DNA of 64,000 bases from an uncultured Tateyamaria sp. (GTDB lineage Bacteria; Pseudomonadota; Alphaproteobacteria; Rhodobacterales; Rhodobacteraceae), in assembly GCF_947503385.1 (NCBI RefSeq), contig NZ_CANNDO010000005.1, positions 227,062 through 291,061 on the forward strand. Direction: 5' to 3'. The position numbers and the translations under genes were made by a program. Shown one piece after another: positions 61,424 to 64,000 of this stretch. Every line of letters begins with the position of its first letter. The stretch's first letter is position 1. A model generated the notes under the pieces. It did not search any database. It was not told where the DNA came from and saw only the letters and a program-made list of their open reading frames with translations.

Positions 61424-62868
61424 CATCTGTTGGTGATCAGGCCGCTGCGGCCAATGCTCAAGACGGTACAGTTGGATCCGTTGGCTCGGTCGCGGCCACA
61501 TGCCCGTCCGTCGCACTGGAAATCGGTGTGTTTTTTGATGGCACCGGCAACAATTCGGCCAACACCGGCACCGGCGCGGGCTTAGGTCGTGGCACGAGCT
61601 ACGGCAATGCGCTGTCCAACGTCGCGCTGCTGCGCGAGCTTTACAAGGTCAAACGCGACGACTGGGAACAGGACGGGACCGGGTATTGCCGCAAGTTTGG
61701 CGTGATTTATCAGGACGGTATCGGCACGACGGGCGGCGAGTCCGATTACAGGCCCTCGAACATGGGCGGTCAGATCACCGGCATGGGCCCTTCCGGGGTC
61801 GAGGCGCGGGTCTTTGATGCCTGCATCAAGCTGGGGGACATCATCCGGGAACTTGGCGCAGGGGTCGAGCCGGATGAGATTATCGTGGATGTTTTTGGCT
61901 TTAGCCGTGGAGCTGCGGCGGCGCGCTATTTCGTCAACTGCTTTCGGCAGGGGTTCATCCAGTACAACGCCGTGGACTGGAGCATCTGGCGCGGCGTGCA
62001 TATTGATGAAAACCGCGCGTCTGTCCCCGAAGGCCGCAATGTCACCTTCCGCTTTATGGGTATCTTTGACACCGTGGCCGCCATCGGTTTGGGAACCAAT
62101 GATGACAACGGCCCCGTGAATGTCCATTGCAGCACGGCGCAGGCCGACCGCATCTTTCACCTGACGGCGGCCAATGAGTTCCGCGAGAATTTCCGGCTGA
62201 ACCACAACGTGCCAGGTGGCGGCGATACGCGGGAATTGCCCGGCGCGCATTCCGACGTGGGTGGCGGATACAATGATGGCCCCGAAAGCGTCCTGCTGGA
62301 ACGGGGGCAGGACCACACGTTTCACACCCGCGCAGCCGCCGAGGCGGCGCGGGCCGCCCATGTGGCGCAGGCACAGGCCGCCCAGACCGACATCACCAGC
62401 TTTTTCGTGCGCGAAGGCTGGATCGAACCGGGCAATCCTTCCGGCGCGCTTCAGAATATGCCAACCGAGATTGTCGAACGCCGGGTCCGCGGCATCAGCG
62501 GTATGATCCTGGCCAACAACACTTACACGTACACCACGTCCACGCGCATGACGCGGGACAATGTGGCGGCAGGCCTGTCACGCATCCCGCTGCGCATCAT
62601 GTATGACGCAGGTAAGGACAGCGGCGTGCCATTTCTCGCCTATCCGCAGGGCAACGTGCTGTATGACCCACCTGACGGGTTGCCTGCTGGCGTGGCGGAC
62701 CGGATGATTGCGGGCGGCGCGCCGACCGAAACGGAACGGCGCACGATATTGCAGGGATGGGGTCACATTTCGTCCCGGCTGGACGGTGTGGTGGACAGGT
62801 TGGGTTTTGGCCCTGATGTCGGGTTCGAAAGGGTTGTTTATCCTAACGTCGCCTCGCGCGCCAAATAG
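61420..62868 (+). CDS. DUF2235/Tle1-like phospholipase effector
   Basis: 482 aa. DUF2235 hallmarks: LEIGVFFDGTGNNSAN near residue 35, nucleophile Ser162 in VFGFSRGAAAARYF (G-F-S-R-G), Asp217 in MGIFDTVAAIG and LPGAHSDVGGGYND (His277, Asp279). Tle1 enzymes hydrolyse phospholipids of target cells after T6SS delivery. No signal peptide. The 3' end overlaps the convergent DUF4123 gene (copy c) by 31 bp. Confidence 0.88.
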   Translation: MTSVGDQAAAANAQDGTVGSVGSVAATCPSVALEIGVFFDGTGNNSANTGTGAGLGRGTSYGNALSNVALLRELYKVKRDDWEQDGTGYCRKFGVIYQDGIGTTGGESDYRPSNMGGQITGMGPSGVEARVFDACIKLGDIIRELGAGVEPDEIIVDVFGFSRGAAAARYFVNCFRQGFIQYNAVDWSIWRGVHIDENRASVPEGRNVTFRFMGIFDTVAAIGLGTNDDNGPVNVHCSTAQADRIFHLTAANEFRENFRLNHNVPGGGDTRELPGAHSDVGGGYNDGPESVLLERGQDHTFHTRAAAEAARAAHVAQAQAAQTDITSFFVREGWIEPGNPSGALQNMPTEIVERRVRGISGMILANNTYTYTTSTRMTRDNVAAGLSRIPLRIMYDAGKDSGVPFLAYPQGNVLYDPPDGLPAGVADRMIAGGAPTETERRTILQGWGHISSRLDGVVDRLGFGPDVGFERVVYPNVASRAK

Positions 62869-63845
62869 TCCCGCTCCAGAACTTTCATCCGTGCCGAAAC
62901 GTCTGCAAAACGGTCCTCGACCGGGTCCGGGCGGGCAAGGGCGGCGGCAATCAGTCCGTCTGGATCACTGTCCAGCACATCCGGCCCGTAGTGCACGGCC
63001 CAAGCGCAAAAGGTGAACAGCATGTCGCGCCGCCAAAAGCCAAGGCCGACCATCCGGTCGACCATCGCGCTGACCACAGCGGGCAATTCATCGGCCAGCG
63101 CGTCCACCGCATCGGGAAATGTCCGGGCCAGCCGTTCGGCCAGTTGCGCCTTGTCGCGCCGCCATTGCAGATCGCGCAGGGCGTCGGTCTCTTCGGCTGC
63201 GAGGGCAAAGGCACCGCGCAGCTCCGGGGTTTGGTCGGGGACAGGCCCCGGGCACACCTGTGTCAGGCCTACTCCGTCCAGCCAGGTGGGAATCACGATT
63301 GCCTCAAGCGGTGCAGCGTCGCGCGGGTACATCCAGCGATGCGCCACATCCGCACGTGGTGCGATGGCCCGGAAGTAGACCGCTGCCGCATCAGGCTCCC
63401 AAAAGCGAAAGAAATAGGTGCGGCCCGTGCTGTCCTCGACCCGCAGAAAGCGGCGCAAATGACGCCGCAGCGTATCCATGTCCAACCCGGACCGGATCAC
63501 AATACCTGCACCCGCTCGCATCAGCCCGTGCACGCCCGCCGCGTCATCGGGCACATCGCAGAACATTTGCCGCAGCAGCGGCGTATCCGGTTGCATCTGC
63601 GCCAACCACGGCGCGGCTTCGCCCGCATCCTCTGCCATGTCGCCGGAAAACAGGCAGACATGCAGAACGCCTTGGGCGACCAGCTTTTCCGGCAAGCCGG
63701 GCACGCGTCCGCCATCCAAGATGGCAAAAACGGTAGCCCGGTCCGGAAACAGCACCGCTTCGAGACGTTGACCCAGCTCCTTGTCCACACCAGGGCCCGT
63801 GCTCAATGGCAAATCGAATGAGTCCTGCGAGATGTCGAGATACAT
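62838..63845 (-). CDS. DUF4123 T6SS effector adaptor, copy c
   Basis: 335 aa. DUF4123 domain about 35-170: ATVFAILDGGRVPGLPEKLV, then CLFSGDMAEDAGEAAPWLAQ, DMDTLRRHLRRFLRVEDSTG and YFFRFWEPDAAAVYFRA. It lacks the PLDxQxGV block of copies a and b, so it is a separate branch. It is convergent with the Tle1-like gene and is the only adaptor near it, making it the probable loader. A nested inverted repeat lies just upstream of its start. Confidence 0.88.
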   Translation of the reverse strand: MYLDISQDSFDLPLSTGPGVDKELGQRLEAVLFPDRATVFAILDGGRVPGLPEKLVAQGVLHVCLFSGDMAEDAGEAAPWLAQMQPDTPLLRQMFCDVPDDAAGVHGLMRAGAGIVIRSGLDMDTLRRHLRRFLRVEDSTGRTYFFRFWEPDAAAVYFRAIAPRADVAHRWMYPRDAAPLEAIVIPTWLDGVGLTQVCPGPVPDQTPELRGAFALAAEETDALRDLQWRRDKAQLAERLARTFPDAVDALADELPAVVSAMVDRMVGLGFWRRDMLFTFCAWAVHYGPDVLDSDPDGLIAAALARPDPVEDRFADVSARMKVLERDYLAREATLG

Positions 63846-63860
63846 CGCTTTCCGTTCCGC

Positions 63861-63901
63861 GTGTTGTCAATTGTTGTGGGTACAACATGCGCCGACAACA
63901 C
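63861..63901. repeat. Nested inverted repeat upstream of DUF4123 copy c
   Basis: Outer arms gtgttgtc (63861-63868) and gacaacac (63894-63901) enclose inner arms tgttgt (63872-63877) and acaaca (63882-63887). It starts 16 bp upstream of the adaptor start codon, where it could be an operator or a 5' mRNA hairpin. The rest of the sequence to 64000 holds no gene I can support. Confidence 0.4.
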
Positions 63902-64000
63902 GGCAGTGGCTACATCTGGATTTTGTCTGACGTCAGCGCCTATGGGTCCAACTAGGTCGATTTGATAAGAGAGGGTTTGTTGCTCATCGTCACCACCAAG

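Noticed and set aside
1..64000. CRISPR array, tRNA or rRNA genes
   Set aside because: No regularly spaced repeats, no cloverleaf with CCA-type end and no rRNA-like stretches were seen on reading both strands; small RNAs without strong structure could be missed.

Overview
The window looks like a GC-rich alphaproteobacterial chromosome segment, most likely from the Rhodobacterales (marine Roseobacter group). Indicators are the FnrL-type control sites, the PHA synthase and phasin genes, the paired YeeE/YedE half-transporters, the coxM/S/L-like molybdo-hydroxylase operon and the style of the Usp/Hsp20/host-attachment gene set. The species cannot be fixed from sequence alone. No rRNA, tRNA or CRISPR array was seen.

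Region A (1 to about 30.4 kb) is a low-oxygen and stress-survival island. It holds a truncated universal stress protein, CbpA/CbpM co-chaperones, an arginine deiminase operon (arcABC with a YfcC-type transporter), Hsp20, more Usp proteins, a hybrid sensor kinase and a response regulator. It also holds cation transporters (VIT1/CCC1-like, CaCA exchanger, P2A ATPase), PHA metabolism, an ABC/HlyD exporter, two Crp/Fnr regulators, sulfur-type YeeE transporters, a DksA/TraR-like protein, a cytochrome c lipoprotein and an Acg-like flavoprotein. Ten 14-bp TTGAY-N4-RTCAA-type (FNR/FixK/Dnr) sites lie in its promoter regions, mostly between divergent genes. The region therefore reads as one FNR-family regulon rather than a random gene collection.

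Region B (30.5 to 38.1 kb) is a looser set: a transglutaminase-like protein, a small lipoprotein, a membrane-anchored AraC regulator, a UGT-type glycosyltransferase, a blue copper protein coupled to DUF4142, an AraC/cupin regulator and an SPW-like membrane protein. It ends in a roughly 630-bp stretch without a recognisable gene.

Region C (38.1 to 47.4 kb) is one tightly packed plus-strand catabolic operon. It encodes an SMP-30 lactonase-like protein, FAD, 2Fe-2S and molybdenum subunits of a xanthine-oxidase-family hydroxylase (not a true CO dehydrogenase by its active-site loop), a BKACE (DUF849) enzyme, a TetR regulator, a hot-dog thioesterase-like protein and an AceE/transketolase-like ThDP enzyme. 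The substrate is unknown.

Region D (48.5 to 63.9 kb) is an orphan type VI secretion payload island. It has one vgrG, two PAAR proteins, three DUF4123 adaptors, a Tle4-like lipase with a Tli4-like immunity protein, a DUF2235/Tle1-like phospholipase with a lipoprotein and a GAD-like protein, and an unrecognised 436-aa protein with a long glycine/alanine-rich hydrophobic stretch. A six-helix membrane protein directly follows that last gene; I propose the two as a new membrane-targeting effector and immunity pair. A decayed IS6-family element sits between the two divergent halves of the island, and a gene-poor, locally AT-rich stretch (47.4 to 48.55 kb) marks its left edge. No structural T6SS genes (tssB/C/K/M and so on) are present, so the machine must be encoded elsewhere.
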